From Limosilactobacillus difficilis (GTDB lineage: Bacteria > Bacillota > Bacilli > Lactobacillales > Lactobacillaceae): a stretch of DNA of 58,916 bases. The notes under the pieces are model-generated. The model searched no databases. It had not been told where the DNA came from and saw nothing but the letters and a program-made list of their open reading frames with translations. The stretch's first letter is position 1. Each line of letters starts with the position of its first letter. The position numbers and the translations under genes were made by a program. Location of the stretch: contig NZ_CANDNU010000008.1 of NCBI RefSeq assembly GCF_947387495.1, positions 1 through 58,916 on the forward strand, given 5' to 3'. Of the stretch, positions 50,502 through 58,836 are shown piece after piece.

Positions 50502-51929
50502 ATGTTTAAGGAACATAAGAAGCTCTATAAGGCCGGAAAAAACTGGCTCACCGCAACGCTAACGGTGGCAGCAATGACACTGTTGATGGGCCTGGGCGCT
50601 CAAACCGCCTTCGCTGACAACGTGACCGCGACAACAACACAACCTAGTCAGGATCAGGCAGTTACTGCCCCTGCAGCTCCTAGTCAGAGTCAGGATCAGG
50701 CCGTAAGTGTCCAGCCGGCCGCCGCCAGCACCACGAACCAGCCCGATGCAGTCGCCCAGTCCGATAACATCACCACCTGGAAAGTCAACCGCTATCAGTG
50801 GACCCGCTTCAACGACGGCTGGTCTTACACCGACGGTCAGGGCAATTGGGTCTACAATCAATGGCAAAACATCAACAATAACTGGTATTATTTCAATAAT
50901 GATGGGTACGCGCAAACCGGCTGGTACCGCTCCGGTGCCGGCAATTGGTACTACTTCGACTGGAATAACGCCTGGGCGCTGAAGGGCTGGCAAAGTATTA
51001 ACAACAATTGGTATTACTTTGACCCCGCCAACGCGTGGGCCGATCGCGGCTGGTTCCGCTCTGGTGCCGGTAACTGGTACTACTTCGACTGGAACAATTC
51101 CTGGGCGCTGAAGGGCTGGCAAAAGATTAACAACAATTGGTATTATTTCGACCAAAATAATGCCTGGGCATTGACCAACTGGCAAAAGTTTGGCAATACC
51201 TGGTATTACTTTGACCCGACGAATGCCTGGATGTTGACCGGCTGGCACAACATCAACGGCACCAACTACTATTTTGAACCATCGGGTGCCTGGAATGGCC
51301 AATCTTCCAACAACCAGCAAGCCAATACGCCGGGCCACTGGATTTTGTACGATCGTGTCAACAACATGTGGCAGTACCAAAAAGCCGATGGAACAATGGC
51401 CAAGAATGAGTGGCTGACGATCAACGGCAAACGCTATTATTTCAATGGCAGCATGATGGCCCATGACGGCTGGAACTACACCTATCCGACACCAGCCGAT
51501 GCCGATCGCGGCCGCCATAGTGTTCAGTACTACTTTGACGAGGATGGACAAATCGTGCGCAACCGTTGGACTGTGTACGATCGTGCCAACAACATGTGGC
51601 AGTACGCAAAAGCTGATGGAACGATGGCCAAGAATGAGTGGCTGACGATCAATGGCAAGCGCTATTACTTTAATGGCAGCATGATGGCCCATGACGGCTG
51701 GAACTACACCTATCCGACACCAGCCGATGCTAAAAATGACCGCCATTGTACCCAATACTACTTCGATGAAAATGGGCAAATCGTACATAATCATTGGGCT
51801 GTGTACGATCGTGTCAACGATATGTGGCAGTACGTGAAAGCCGATGGAACGATGGCCAAGAATGAGTGGCTGACGATTGACGGTCAGCGCTACCACTTTG
51901 ACGGCGAAGGGATGACAGCACGCTACTAA
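50502..51929 (+). CDS. KxYKxGKxW-signal wall-binding repeat protein without a catalytic domain
   Basis: A 475-residue secreted protein. The KxYKxGKxW signal motif is present (KKLYKAGKNWLTATLTV) with a cleavage region ending in TAFADN. A Gln/Ala/Thr-rich linker is followed by about eight short glucan/choline-binding-like repeats (WYYF cores; residues 100-270). Then come three larger units of exactly 228 bases (76 residues) starting YDR-NNMWQY. No enzyme domain is visible, so it is probably a wall- or glucan-bound scaffold or adhesin. The start at 50502 has GGAGG eight bases upstream, and a TATAAT lies at 50447-50452. A KxYKxGKxW signal usually marks export by the accessory Sec system. Confidence 0.87.
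   Translation: MFKEHKKLYKAGKNWLTATLTVAAMTLLMGLGAQTAFADNVTATTTQPSQDQAVTAPAAPSQSQDQAVSVQPAAASTTNQPDAVAQSDNITTWKVNRYQWTRFNDGWSYTDGQGNWVYNQWQNINNNWYYFNNDGYAQTGWYRSGAGNWYYFDWNNAWALKGWQSINNNWYYFDPANAWADRGWFRSGAGNWYYFDWNNSWALKGWQKINNNWYYFDQNNAWALTNWQKFGNTWYYFDPTNAWMLTGWHNINGTNYYFEPSGAWNGQSSNNQQANTPGHWILYDRVNNMWQYQKADGTMAKNEWLTINGKRYYFNGSMMAHDGWNYTYPTPADADRGRHSVQYYFDEDGQIVRNRWTVYDRANNMWQYAKADGTMAKNEWLTINGKRYYFNGSMMAHDGWNYTYPTPADAKNDRHCTQYYFDENGQIVHNHWAVYDRVNDMWQYVKADGTMAKNEWLTIDGQRYHFDGEGMTARY
51348..51928 (+). repeat. 228-bp tandem repeats in the wall-binding protein
   Basis: TACGATCGTG starts units at 51348, 51576 and 51804, exactly 228 bases apart. The third is cut short by the gene end. Long stretches are nearly identical, which allows copy-number change by recombination without frameshift. 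Confidence 0.9.
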
Positions 51930-52007
51930 TATGATCGGATTGGGTAATATGGTTAGGGGCCACAAACTAAGCAGCAACGTACTAGCCATCAACCGATCCA
52001 ATCCAAC

Positions 52008-52049
52008 AAAACCTTCAGCAAGATTTTTGAGTCGCTGAAGGTTTTTTTA
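52008..52049 (+). terminator. Terminator of the wall-binding protein gene
   Basis: ACCTTCAGC pairs with GCTGAAGGT followed by seven T. Confidence 0.88.
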
Positions 52050-52165
52050 TGGCCTTTATTTATACGCGAACAGCCCGAAATATTTTCAAAGCCGCCAACT
52101 AGCATCCAGCCCTACCCCCAGCAGCGTGCTAGAATAGATTTATCACACTCTTGGGAGGATCATTT

Positions 52166-53767
52166 ATGGCGAAACGACCAATTCATAAAATCACCCTTTT
52201 TTCCGGTATCATGCTGGCTCTCAACTCCTTGATCGGCTCCGGCTGGCTCTTCGGAGCGGGAACTGCTGCCAAGGTTGCCGGACCCGCTGCCATCCTGTCT
52301 TGGATCCTCGGGGCGGTCATTATCATCAGCATTGCCCTGAACTACGTTGAGCTAGGGGCCATGTTTCCCGAAAGCGGGGGGATGTCCCGCTACGCGCAGT
52401 ATAGTCACGGCCAATTGCTTGGTTTTGTCGCTGCCTGGGCCAACTGGATTTCCCTGATTACCCTGGTTCCGATGGAAGCCGTTGCCTCCGTCCAGTACAT
52501 GAGTTCCTGGCCCTGGTCGTGGGCCAACTGGACCAGCCGCTTTCTTCACCATGGGCAGGTGACCACCAGTGGGATCGGCGTCGTGATCTTGTTCATGATC
52601 GTCTTTACCCTCATCAACTTCTGGTCCGTCAAGCTGATGACCCGCTTCACCAACCTGATCTCCTTCTTTAAGATCGGCCTGCCGGCCCTGACCATCCTGG
52701 CCCTTATCATCAGCGGCTTTCATCCAGGCAACTTCCACGCTAGTGCCGTGGGCGGCTTCATGCCCTATGGCAGCCAATCGATTTTCGAAGCCACGGCCGT
52801 CGCGGGAGTCATCATGTCCTACGACGCCTTCCAAACCATCATCAACATGGGCGGTGAAATGATCCACCCCCACAAAAACATCGTACGCGGGGTAATCATC
52901 TCCATGCTCATCACAGCCGCCATCTACATCCTGCTCCAGGTGGCCTTCATCGGCGCCGTCAACCCGACGACCCTGGCTCGTGACGGTTGGCACGGGATCA
53001 ACTTCACTTCGCCTTTCGCCGACATCGCCATCATCCTCGGCCTGAACTGGTTGTCGATCCTGCTCTACATCGACGCCTTCGTCTCGCCATTTGGTACCGG
53101 GGTGGCTTTCGTTGCCACTGCATCCCGGGCCTTAGCCGCCATGACGCGCACCAAGCATATGCCCCAGTGGCTTGGCCGGCTCGCCCGCCGCTACATGGTT
53201 CCCCGCTTTGCAATGGTAGCTGATCTGTTGCTGGCGATCATCATCGTCAACGTCTTTCGGAACTGGTCGCTGCTGGCCACCGTGATCACCGGCTCGACCC
53301 TGATTGCCTACCTGACCGGCCCGGTAATCGTTATCTCGCTGCGCAAGATGGCGCCGAACCTGAAGCGGCCTTTTGCTCCGGCCTACCTTTCCTGGCTGGC
53401 GCCCGTCGCCTTCATCCTCGCCAGCCTGGCCATTTACTGGACGATGTGGCCGACGACCATCCAGGTGATCTTCGTGATCGCTCTCGGTCTGCCGATCTAC
53501 CTCTACTACGAAATCCGCTATCAACACCGGCCGTGGCGCGGTCAGATCAAGAGCGCCCTCTGGCTGATCGTCTACATGGTCTTCATTTCGTTTATGTCCT
53601 ACCTCGGCAGCAAGAGCTTTGGCGGCCGGGGAATCATCAATTACCCCTGGGATATGATCGTGATTGCCATTATCTCCTACCTCTTCTTCCGCTGGGGTGT
53701 GGCGAGCCGCTTGCCGCACGTCGACCCGGCAGCCCAGCAATTGAACGAACGGGTGAAGGACGATTAA
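52166..53767 (+). CDS. APC-family amino acid permease
   Basis: A 533-residue permease with about 12-14 hydrophobic helices. The first helix has the APC hallmark NSLIGSGWLFGAG, and the second region has FPESGGMSRYAQYSHG. A conserved Glu-containing segment IFEATAVAGVIMSYDAFQ follows. Such proteins import amino acids by proton exchange. The start follows TTGGGAGGATCATTT. It is monocistronic with a bidirectional terminator. The substrate is not evident. Confidence 0.9.
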   Translation: MAKRPIHKITLFSGIMLALNSLIGSGWLFGAGTAAKVAGPAAILSWILGAVIIISIALNYVELGAMFPESGGMSRYAQYSHGQLLGFVAAWANWISLITLVPMEAVASVQYMSSWPWSWANWTSRFLHHGQVTTSGIGVVILFMIVFTLINFWSVKLMTRFTNLISFFKIGLPALTILALIISGFHPGNFHASAVGGFMPYGSQSIFEATAVAGVIMSYDAFQTIINMGGEMIHPHKNIVRGVIISMLITAAIYILLQVAFIGAVNPTTLARDGWHGINFTSPFADIAIILGLNWLSILLYIDAFVSPFGTGVAFVATASRALAAMTRTKHMPQWLGRLARRYMVPRFAMVADLLLAIIIVNVFRNWSLLATVITGSTLIAYLTGPVIVISLRKMAPNLKRPFAPAYLSWLAPVAFILASLAIYWTMWPTTIQVIFVIALGLPIYLYYEIRYQHRPWRGQIKSALWLIVYMVFISFMSYLGSKSFGGRGIINYPWDMIVIAIISYLFFRWGVASRLPHVDPAAQQLNERVKDD

Positions 53768-53808
53768 ACTCTGTGCTGGTTCAAATTCCCATGGCCTTCA
53801 AAGATACA

Positions 53809-53845
53809 AAAATGGCTGATGCCGCGTCCCGGCACCAGCCATTTT
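53809..53845. terminator. Bidirectional terminator between permease and lipoprotein genes
   Basis: AAAATGGCTG-TGCCG pairs with CGGCA-CAGCCATTTT between two convergent genes. Confidence 0.82.
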
Positions 53846-53848
53846 CTA

Positions 53849-54823
53849 TTAGTCGTCGTTATATTCGCTTTCCGGCTTCAACTTGTCCGCATAGCCGTTC
53901 ACTTCGTTCTTTTGCGACTGATTCGTGTAGTAGTCCGCCTTCAAGCGATCCACGGTCAGATGCTTGACTGTCTGTGGTGTTTCGGCCACCGTTTCGTCAC
54001 CTTCGGGATGGACATACTTGATCGTGACGTCATTGCCGTTTTGCTTGAAGTAAACCCAGCTCGTCGGATCCCCATTAGCCGTTACGAAACTATAGCCACT
54101 CTTGTCAGTGCCGTAGTACATCGCATCGCTTTTCACGCCAGCCTTAAACCAGTCCGGCTGGGCATACAGGGCGACTAGCGTCCCCAGCTGCTGAGTAGTC
54201 AGGCCGCCGCTCGCGTTCGCCTGGTTGCTTGCGGTGCTTTGGCCCCGCAAATCCTGAACCTTCGTGTTCTTCGCTACGTTCAGGATCCGGCTGACCCCGC
54301 CGTGTTTTTGGGCATAGGCCACCATCTGGCTGGTCGTGACGCCCTCATGGGTCAAGCCGGCATCACCGTCAGAGAAATAGAACTGGTCGCCGGAAATCGT
54401 GTAATAGATCGAGTCCAGGTGACCGTTATTCGTCGGGTTGGTCAGCTGCATCGAATAGAGCAGGCTCGCCCCGGCCGGGTAGGTCTTGTAGAGCAGACCG
54501 ACTTTCTTCGGCACCGCGTCCTTGTCGTAAATTTTGACGACCGCGCCCTGCCCGCTCCGGGCCATGTGGGACGAATAATCATTGCTATCCGCACCCGGCA
54601 TGTGCGCATCCCCGTAGTAGAGCACCAAGGCCGCCGTTTGGGCTGGCGTCAGATGCGCCGCATTCAGCGTTCCCGTCGTCGCTGATTGTGATGACGAATT
54701 AGACGTCAGCTTGGTACTGTGCTGCTTGCTCGTCGACGAAGTGCCTCCTTGCGAGCTATTGCCACAAGCTGCCAGCGTCAGCGCTGTCACCGCTAGGGCC
54801 AAACTCAAAACCAATTTTTTCAT
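53849..54823 (-). CDS. Secreted lipoprotein, Lactobacillaceae-type, function unknown
   Basis: A 324-residue lipoprotein. The signal peptide ends in a lipobox (TLAACGN, Cys at 20), and a Ser/Thr-rich linker follows to about residue 50. The remaining soluble domain has two related-looking halves, each starting with an L-TPAQTAALVLYYG or LTTQQLGTLVALYA stretch. I think it belongs to the Lreu_0056-like family of lactobacilli, recalled from the general pattern only. No catalytic motif is evident. It is anchored to the outer face of the membrane, with no operon partner. Confidence 0.8.
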   Translation of the reverse strand: MKKLVLSLALAVTALTLAACGNSSQGGTSSTSKQHSTKLTSNSSSQSATTGTLNAAHLTPAQTAALVLYYGDAHMPGADSNDYSSHMARSGQGAVVKIYDKDAVPKKVGLLYKTYPAGASLLYSMQLTNPTNNGHLDSIYYTISGDQFYFSDGDAGLTHEGVTTSQMVAYAQKHGGVSRILNVAKNTKVQDLRGQSTASNQANASGGLTTQQLGTLVALYAQPDWFKAGVKSDAMYYGTDKSGYSFVTANGDPTSWVYFKQNGNDVTIKYVHPEGDETVAETPQTVKHLTVDRLKADYYTNQSQKNEVNGYADKLKPESEYNDD

Positions 54824-55030
54824 AACTATTCCCCCAATTAGTCTGAAATAACTACTACATTATATCCCAAATCACGGTGAAGCGACAGACCTGCGCTAAA
54901 ATCCACTAACTGCCCGAATACTCGCGTCTAAACAACTGCTTTGGCGAGTTCTTCTCCAAATTAAAGCGCTCTCGCCAAGTTACAAACCCGTATAATAGAC
55001 GTAGATCATTAAAAAGGACGGCAGAAACAA

Positions 55031-55891
55031 ATGGAGTCGATTCTCACAGCACCACACTCGCGGACAGTCGTGATTTTCGTGCACGGCATGCAGGAATATA
55101 GCGACCGCTACCGGGCCTTTTGCCAGGACCTGGCAGATCACGGCTACAGCAACCTCCGCTACGACCTGATCGGTCACGGCCATCACCTCCCCGCTGATCA
55201 GCGTGGCTACTTTGGCCATAAGGGCTGGCACAACTTCAATGCCCAGCTCCACCACTATATCGGAGTCGTCCATGACAAATTTCCGGGACAGCAGGTTGTC
55301 CTCTTCGGCCATTCGATGGGGACCATCATCATCCGCAGTTATCTGCAGCATTACCAGGACTTTGACGGACTGATCTTCTCGGGAGTTCCCTATTACAACC
55401 CTTTGTGGCGCGTCGGCAAAGCTATCAGCCAGCTGATGATTTGGCGAAAGGGTGAAAAAGGAACCAGTCACCTCCTGGACCAGCTGACCGTCGGCGGCTA
55501 TAATCACCAGATCAAGCACCCGGCGACGGATTTTGACTGGCTATGCCGCAACCCCCGCGATGTCCAGGCCTATATTCACGATGAGGCCTGCGGTTTTCCT
55601 TTCACCAACCAGGGCTACAACGATCTCTACGAGGGGATGCAGGACATGGGCCGGCTGCGCCATTTTCGCAGTCCCCGGCCGGTGCCGTTACTCTTTCTCA
55701 ACGGGCACGACGACCCCTGCGCTGGTAGCACGCGACAGGTTTGGGGATCGATTAAGACCTTGCAGCGGGCCGGTTTTCGCGATCTGACCTACCGCCGCTA
55801 CCCACATATGCGTCATGAGATCCTATTCGAAAAAAATGCCGACAGGGTCGAGGCCGACATCATCCACTGGTTGAATAAGAAGTTTGGCTAA
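55031..55891 (+). CDS. Alpha/beta hydrolase, monoacylglycerol lipase-like
   Basis: A 286-residue cytoplasmic hydrolase. The oxyanion region is VIFVHGMQEYSDRY, followed by YDLIGHGHH. The nucleophile Ser is in VLFGHSMGTIII near residue 95, the acid in FLNGHDDPCAGS and the His in YPHMRHEILFE. This is the pattern of serine hydrolases of the lysophospholipase/monoacylglycerol lipase group. A TATAAT at 54991-54996 lies upstream, and a terminator follows at 55900. The natural substrate is unknown. Confidence 0.87.
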   Translation: MESILTAPHSRTVVIFVHGMQEYSDRYRAFCQDLADHGYSNLRYDLIGHGHHLPADQRGYFGHKGWHNFNAQLHHYIGVVHDKFPGQQVVLFGHSMGTIIIRSYLQHYQDFDGLIFSGVPYYNPLWRVGKAISQLMIWRKGEKGTSHLLDQLTVGGYNHQIKHPATDFDWLCRNPRDVQAYIHDEACGFPFTNQGYNDLYEGMQDMGRLRHFRSPRPVPLLFLNGHDDPCAGSTRQVWGSIKTLQRAGFRDLTYRRYPHMRHEILFEKNADRVEADIIHWLNKKFG

Positions 55892-55899
55892 GTTGCAAG

Positions 55900-55927
55900 T
55901 AGCGAGCAAAGGACTCGCTAATTTTTT
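55900..55927 (+). terminator. Terminator of the lipase-like gene
   Basis: TAGCGAG pairs with CTCGCTA, followed by ATTTTTT. Confidence 0.85.
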
Positions 55928-55935
55928 GCTAATTA

Positions 55936-55993
55936 TGTTGACAAGCAACAAAATCCACCGTAAGATAATGGCACAGAATGTTGACAAGCAACA
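55936..55993 (+). promoter_or_regulatory. azoR promoter with twin MarR-type operators
   Basis: The promoter is TTGACA (55938-55943), a 17-base spacer and TAAGAT (55961-55966). The palindromic 15-mer TGTTGACAAGCAACA overlaps the -35 (55936-55950) and recurs exactly at 55979-55993 in the early transcribed region, 43 bases later. The MarR regulator encoded downstream is the likely ligand. Confidence 0.78.
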
Positions 55994-56017
55994 AAATAGT
56001 AAAGGAGTCTGATTCAT

Positions 56018-56647
56018 ATGCCAACCCTCTTAGTAATCCAAGCTCATCCCCATATCGACAACAGTCTGTCACTGACGGTCGGCCAGCAATTCATCGACAG
56101 CTACAAGGCCGCCCACCCGGCTGACCAGGTCATCATTCGCGACCTCTATACTCCGGAAGGCGTGCCACCGTTGAACGACCAGACGATGGAAGCCTGGCGT
56201 AAGCAAAAGTTCAGCGAAAAATTGACCGCGGATGAAGAACAGCTGCTCAACCGCCACGCAAGCTGGCTGACTGAATTCATCAAGGCTGACAAGTACGTCT
56301 TCATCAACCCGATGTACAACCACTTCCTTCCCGCGGAACTGAAGCAGTACCTGGACCTGACCGCGGTCGCTCACAAGACCTTCAAGTACACCGCGGAAGG
56401 TCCGGTTGGCCTGCTCAAGGGTAAAAAAGCCCTCCACATCCAAGCGGCCGGCGGTATCTACCACCGCGATGGCGGCGACCCACGGGGCGATCTGGGCGAC
56501 CTCTATCTCACTAAGATGCTGAACTTCTACGGGGTAAACGACGTCGACAAGCTCTTCATCGAAGGTGCCGACGCCCACCGTGACCAACGGCAGGCGATCT
56601 TGGACCAAACCCTGGCAGACGCCAAGACTCTGGCTGCTAAATTCTAA
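56018..56647 (+). CDS. azoR: FMN-dependent NADH:quinone/azo reductase (AzoR family)
   Basis: A 209-residue flavodoxin-like reductase. The FMN phosphate loop is AHPHIDNSLSLTVGQQF (residues 9-25), PMYNHFLPAELKQYLD near 92-107 is a family signature, and AAGGIYHRDGGDP near 140 matches the active-site loop. Members reduce quinones and azo compounds with NADH, giving protection from electrophiles. AAAGGAG precedes the ATG. It is followed by a MarR gene and shares its operator-bearing promoter. Confidence 0.9.
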   Translation: MPTLLVIQAHPHIDNSLSLTVGQQFIDSYKAAHPADQVIIRDLYTPEGVPPLNDQTMEAWRKQKFSEKLTADEEQLLNRHASWLTEFIKADKYVFINPMYNHFLPAELKQYLDLTAVAHKTFKYTAEGPVGLLKGKKALHIQAAGGIYHRDGGDPRGDLGDLYLTKMLNFYGVNDVDKLFIEGADAHRDQRQAILDQTLADAKTLAAKF

Positions 56648-56669
56648 AGACAACATGGGAGTTGATTCA

Positions 56670-57158
56670 ATGGCCAGCGCAAACACAAGTGAACTTTTCC
56701 AAACCATTCAGCGACTGCGAATGGAGCACAACAACGCCCAGGGTTCCCGGGAACAGCGCTGGATTCAGGCCCACCTCACCGATTCTGACTTATGCGATGC
56801 GGTAAGCCGGTGTTCCGTCGTGGCCTTTCACATCCTCTCAGCCCTGGAAAAGCAAGAACAGACGGGAATCGAACTGGCAGAACAGCTGGACGTGACCCGC
56901 GGCGGAATCAGCCGGGCCGCCAAGAAGCTGACCACGGCCGGCCTGGTGCAAACGGAGAAGCACCCGGACAATCAGAAGGAGATTTATTATGTACTGACCG
57001 CCAAGGGACGGGAGCTGGCGGCCATTCACGACCAGATGCACCAAGCCATCAAATGTGAAATTGTCGACCGCTTGACCGCCAAGTATTCCCCAGCCGAGCT
57101 GAAACTGGTCAATCAATTTTTGAGTGATCTCTTGCAACTGGAAGAAGAATTCAAATAA
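56670..57158 (+). CDS. MarR-family transcriptional regulator
   Basis: A 162-residue MarR protein with a winged helix near 63-110 (GIELAEQLDVTRGGISRAAK, then KLTTAGLVQTEKHPDNQKEI). The single Cys cluster (DLCDAVSRCSVV) near residues 36-44 could sense quinones or oxidants, by analogy with redox-sensing MarR proteins; that is inference. The start at 56670 has GGGAG eight bases ahead; the longer frame would overlap azoR. It is 22 bases after azoR and probably represses both genes through the twin operators. Confidence 0.88.
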   Translation: MASANTSELFQTIQRLRMEHNNAQGSREQRWIQAHLTDSDLCDAVSRCSVVAFHILSALEKQEQTGIELAEQLDVTRGGISRAAKKLTTAGLVQTEKHPDNQKEIYYVLTAKGRELAAIHDQMHQAIKCEIVDRLTAKYSPAELKLVNQFLSDLLQLEEEFK

Positions 57159-57167
57159 GTACCAAGC

Positions 57168-57199
57168 AAAAAGCGACCGGGTAAAGCCGATCGCTTTTC
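57168..57199 (+). terminator. Terminator of the azoR-marR operon
   Basis: AAAAGCGA pairs with TCGCTTTT across a G/C-rich loop with a short extra pair. Confidence 0.8.
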
Positions 57200-57257
57200 G
57201 TGTTGAATCTGCTATGTCCTTACTGCTCCAAGCATTATTAATAGCTAAAGCGCGACG

Positions 57258-57273
57258 AACATGTCATAATGTT
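57258..57273. promoter_or_regulatory. Small palindrome upstream of the SDR gene
   Basis: AACAT and ATGTT form a perfect 5-base inverted repeat around GTCATA, 32 bases before the SDR start and overlapping a possible -10 (CATAAT). It is a candidate operator for an unknown repressor. Confidence 0.35.
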
Positions 57274-57304
57274 GGCGCAAACAGTTAAGAAAGGACTCGA
57301 TAAA

Positions 57305-58045
57305 ATGCCAACAGTTGTTATTACCGGTGGGACTTCCGGGATCGGTTACGCTGCCGCCGAAACTTTTCTCCAGCATCAATGGAACGTCATGTTAATCGGC
57401 CGCAACGAACAAAAAGGGATAGTTGCAGTCCAAAAGTTGGGCGCTACTTATTCGTCTGAGCAGATCGGTTTTGTCGCCGCCGACGTCAGCAAAGCTGCTG
57501 ACGTGGCTAGGGCACAGCAAGCGACGCTGGCCAAATTCCAGTCAGTGGATACGCTGGTGAACAACGCCGGCATCGCTGCTCACGGCGCGGTGCACGAAAC
57601 CAGTGAGGAAGACTGGGACCAAATCTTTGCCGTCAACGTCAAGGGAACTTTCCTGGTCAGCAAAGCCTTTTTGCCAACAATGATCAAGCAAGGACACGGC
57701 AGCATCGTTAACATCGCATCGGTCTCCGGAATGGCCGGCGACCGGAAGATGGCCGCCTACAATGCCTCCAAAGGTGCCATTATCAACCTGACCCGGGCGA
57801 TGGCGGTTGACTACGGGCCTAACAACATCCGGGTCAATACCGTATCACCGGGGCCAACCAATACCCCGCTCTTTCACCAAGACAAGCAAAAATTTGCTGA
57901 ACACAGCCCCCTGCACCGGATCATCGAACCCGAAGAGGTAGCTGCTGCGATCTACTTCGTGGCCAGTGCAGCTGGCAGCGCCATCACGGGTGAAAACATC
58001 CCCGTCACGGCCGGCTTTGAGATTTCGACCGGCCAGCCGATGTAG
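57305..58045 (+). CDS. Short-chain dehydrogenase/reductase
   Basis: A 246-residue classical SDR. The cofactor loop is ITGGTSGIGYAAAE (6-19), NNAGIAAHGA follows near 87-96, and the catalytic Ser and Tyr-x3-Lys are in NIASVSGMAGDRKMAAYNAS (then KGAI). It ends with a GxNIPVTAGF segment. It oxidises or reduces an unknown alcohol/ketone. The start at 57305 has AAAGGA nine bases ahead; in-frame residues upstream lack SDR similarity. It is monocistronic. Confidence 0.89.
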   Translation: MPTVVITGGTSGIGYAAAETFLQHQWNVMLIGRNEQKGIVAVQKLGATYSSEQIGFVAADVSKAADVARAQQATLAKFQSVDTLVNNAGIAAHGAVHETSEEDWDQIFAVNVKGTFLVSKAFLPTMIKQGHGSIVNIASVSGMAGDRKMAAYNASKGAIINLTRAMAVDYGPNNIRVNTVSPGPTNTPLFHQDKQKFAEHSPLHRIIEPEEVAAAIYFVASAAGSAITGENIPVTAGFEISTGQPM

Positions 58046-58062
58046 AAGGGCATAACATACCA

Positions 58063-58104
58063 AAGCAGCCCGCCGTCCCAAAGAGGATGACGAGCTGTTT
58101 TGTT
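58063..58104 (+). terminator. Probable terminator of the SDR gene
   Basis: AGCAGC-CG-CGTC pairs imperfectly with GACG-GCTGTTTT. Confidence 0.55.
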
Positions 58105-58161
58105 TGATCACTTCTTCGCAAACGGATTTTCGGGCCAATTGTCCAAATGATTCCGGTCGCC

Positions 58162-58644
58162 CTATTTTAATTCATCACCATTGAGCAACGGTAGCGTGTC
58201 GTCGCTACCCCAGTCAAAAGTATCCGGCGTCTGACTCGACGGCAAGTTCGTTGGCTTGTCCCCTGGTCGTGAGTCACCACCGCCACCAAAGGCTTTTTCG
58301 ATATCCTCACTCCAAATCTCGTCCAAGGGATGGTCAGGGTTATTGGCCGTGGCAACGGCTAATTGCCGCAACAGTTCGTCATTGCGGTTACGAATCCACC
58401 GACCATTACTATGATCGTTAGTGTTTTGGTAGAGTTCGGTCATTGCCTGCGCATATCGTTTTTCCGTGCTTGGCTGATCAAACTTAATTTCCTGATGGCG
58501 AAGTTGCAGCCGACCAATGGCCACAATTTCATCAACACTGTAGTCCTCAAAAGTAAAGAAATTAGGCGGGGCTGTGACATAAGTCCCGTTTACGGCCAGA
58601 TTTACAATTCTCACACCAATCCTGAAAAAGATCTCCCGCAACAA
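58162..58644 (-). pseudogene. C-terminal remnant of a SpoVK/CbxX-like AAA+ ATPase
   Basis: A 160-residue frame that resembles only the C-terminal lid of SpoVK/CbxX-type AAA+ ATPases. The stretch FTFEDYSVDEIVAIGRLQLR followed by NGRWIRNRNDELLRQLAVAT matches the F-x-DYS-x-DE and NGR-x-(V/I)RN patterns. No Walker A, Walker B or sensor residues are present, and the sequence upstream of 58644 turns into the leader-like region without coding similarity. I read it as a 5'-truncated gene. The only start available is a TTG with no family meaning. The tail (GGGGDSRPGDKPTNLPSSQT) is low complexity. It might still be expressed as a small protein. Confidence 0.6.
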
Positions 58645-58677
58645 CTGCAGCAGAATGATATAATATAAATGTGGTAA

Positions 58678-58836
58678 ATAGATATGAGTTAATCAACTCA
58701 TGCCGGTGCGATACCAGCTATCATGTTTGCTGGGCAATCATTCCTTGAAACCCGGCGACTAAAGATCTCCTTTGTGTGAGTTCTTTATTTCTTAACAACA
58801 CTATAAGAGTTGGTTTCTTGCCAACTCTTATTTTTA
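58678..58836 (+). promoter_or_regulatory. Unassigned structured leader with intrinsic terminator
   Basis: ATGAGTT-AATC-AACTCAT forms a hairpin (about 58684-58700). GCCGG and CCGGC (near 58702 and 58758) enclose an inner CCAGC/GCTGG stem, then a linker and the terminator TAAGAGTTGG/CCAACTCTTA with TTTTT (58804-58836). This layout fits a riboswitch or attenuator for a gene just beyond the window end. I could not match it to a known class. Confidence 0.4.

Noticed and set aside
51348-51928. CRISPR or insertion element from the 228-bp periodicity
   Set aside because: The units are coding, adjacent and in frame within one protein.
50559-52001. A 480-codon open frame on the minus strand opposite the KxYKxGKxW protein
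   Set aside because: It is the shadow of a low-complexity repeat gene. It has no ribosome site, and its Val/Ile-rich composition mirrors the repeats on the other strand.
52352-53740. Long minus-strand frames opposite the APC permease
   Set aside because: Compositions rich in Asp, Gly and His with no motifs are typical of antisense shadows; the permease frame is clear.
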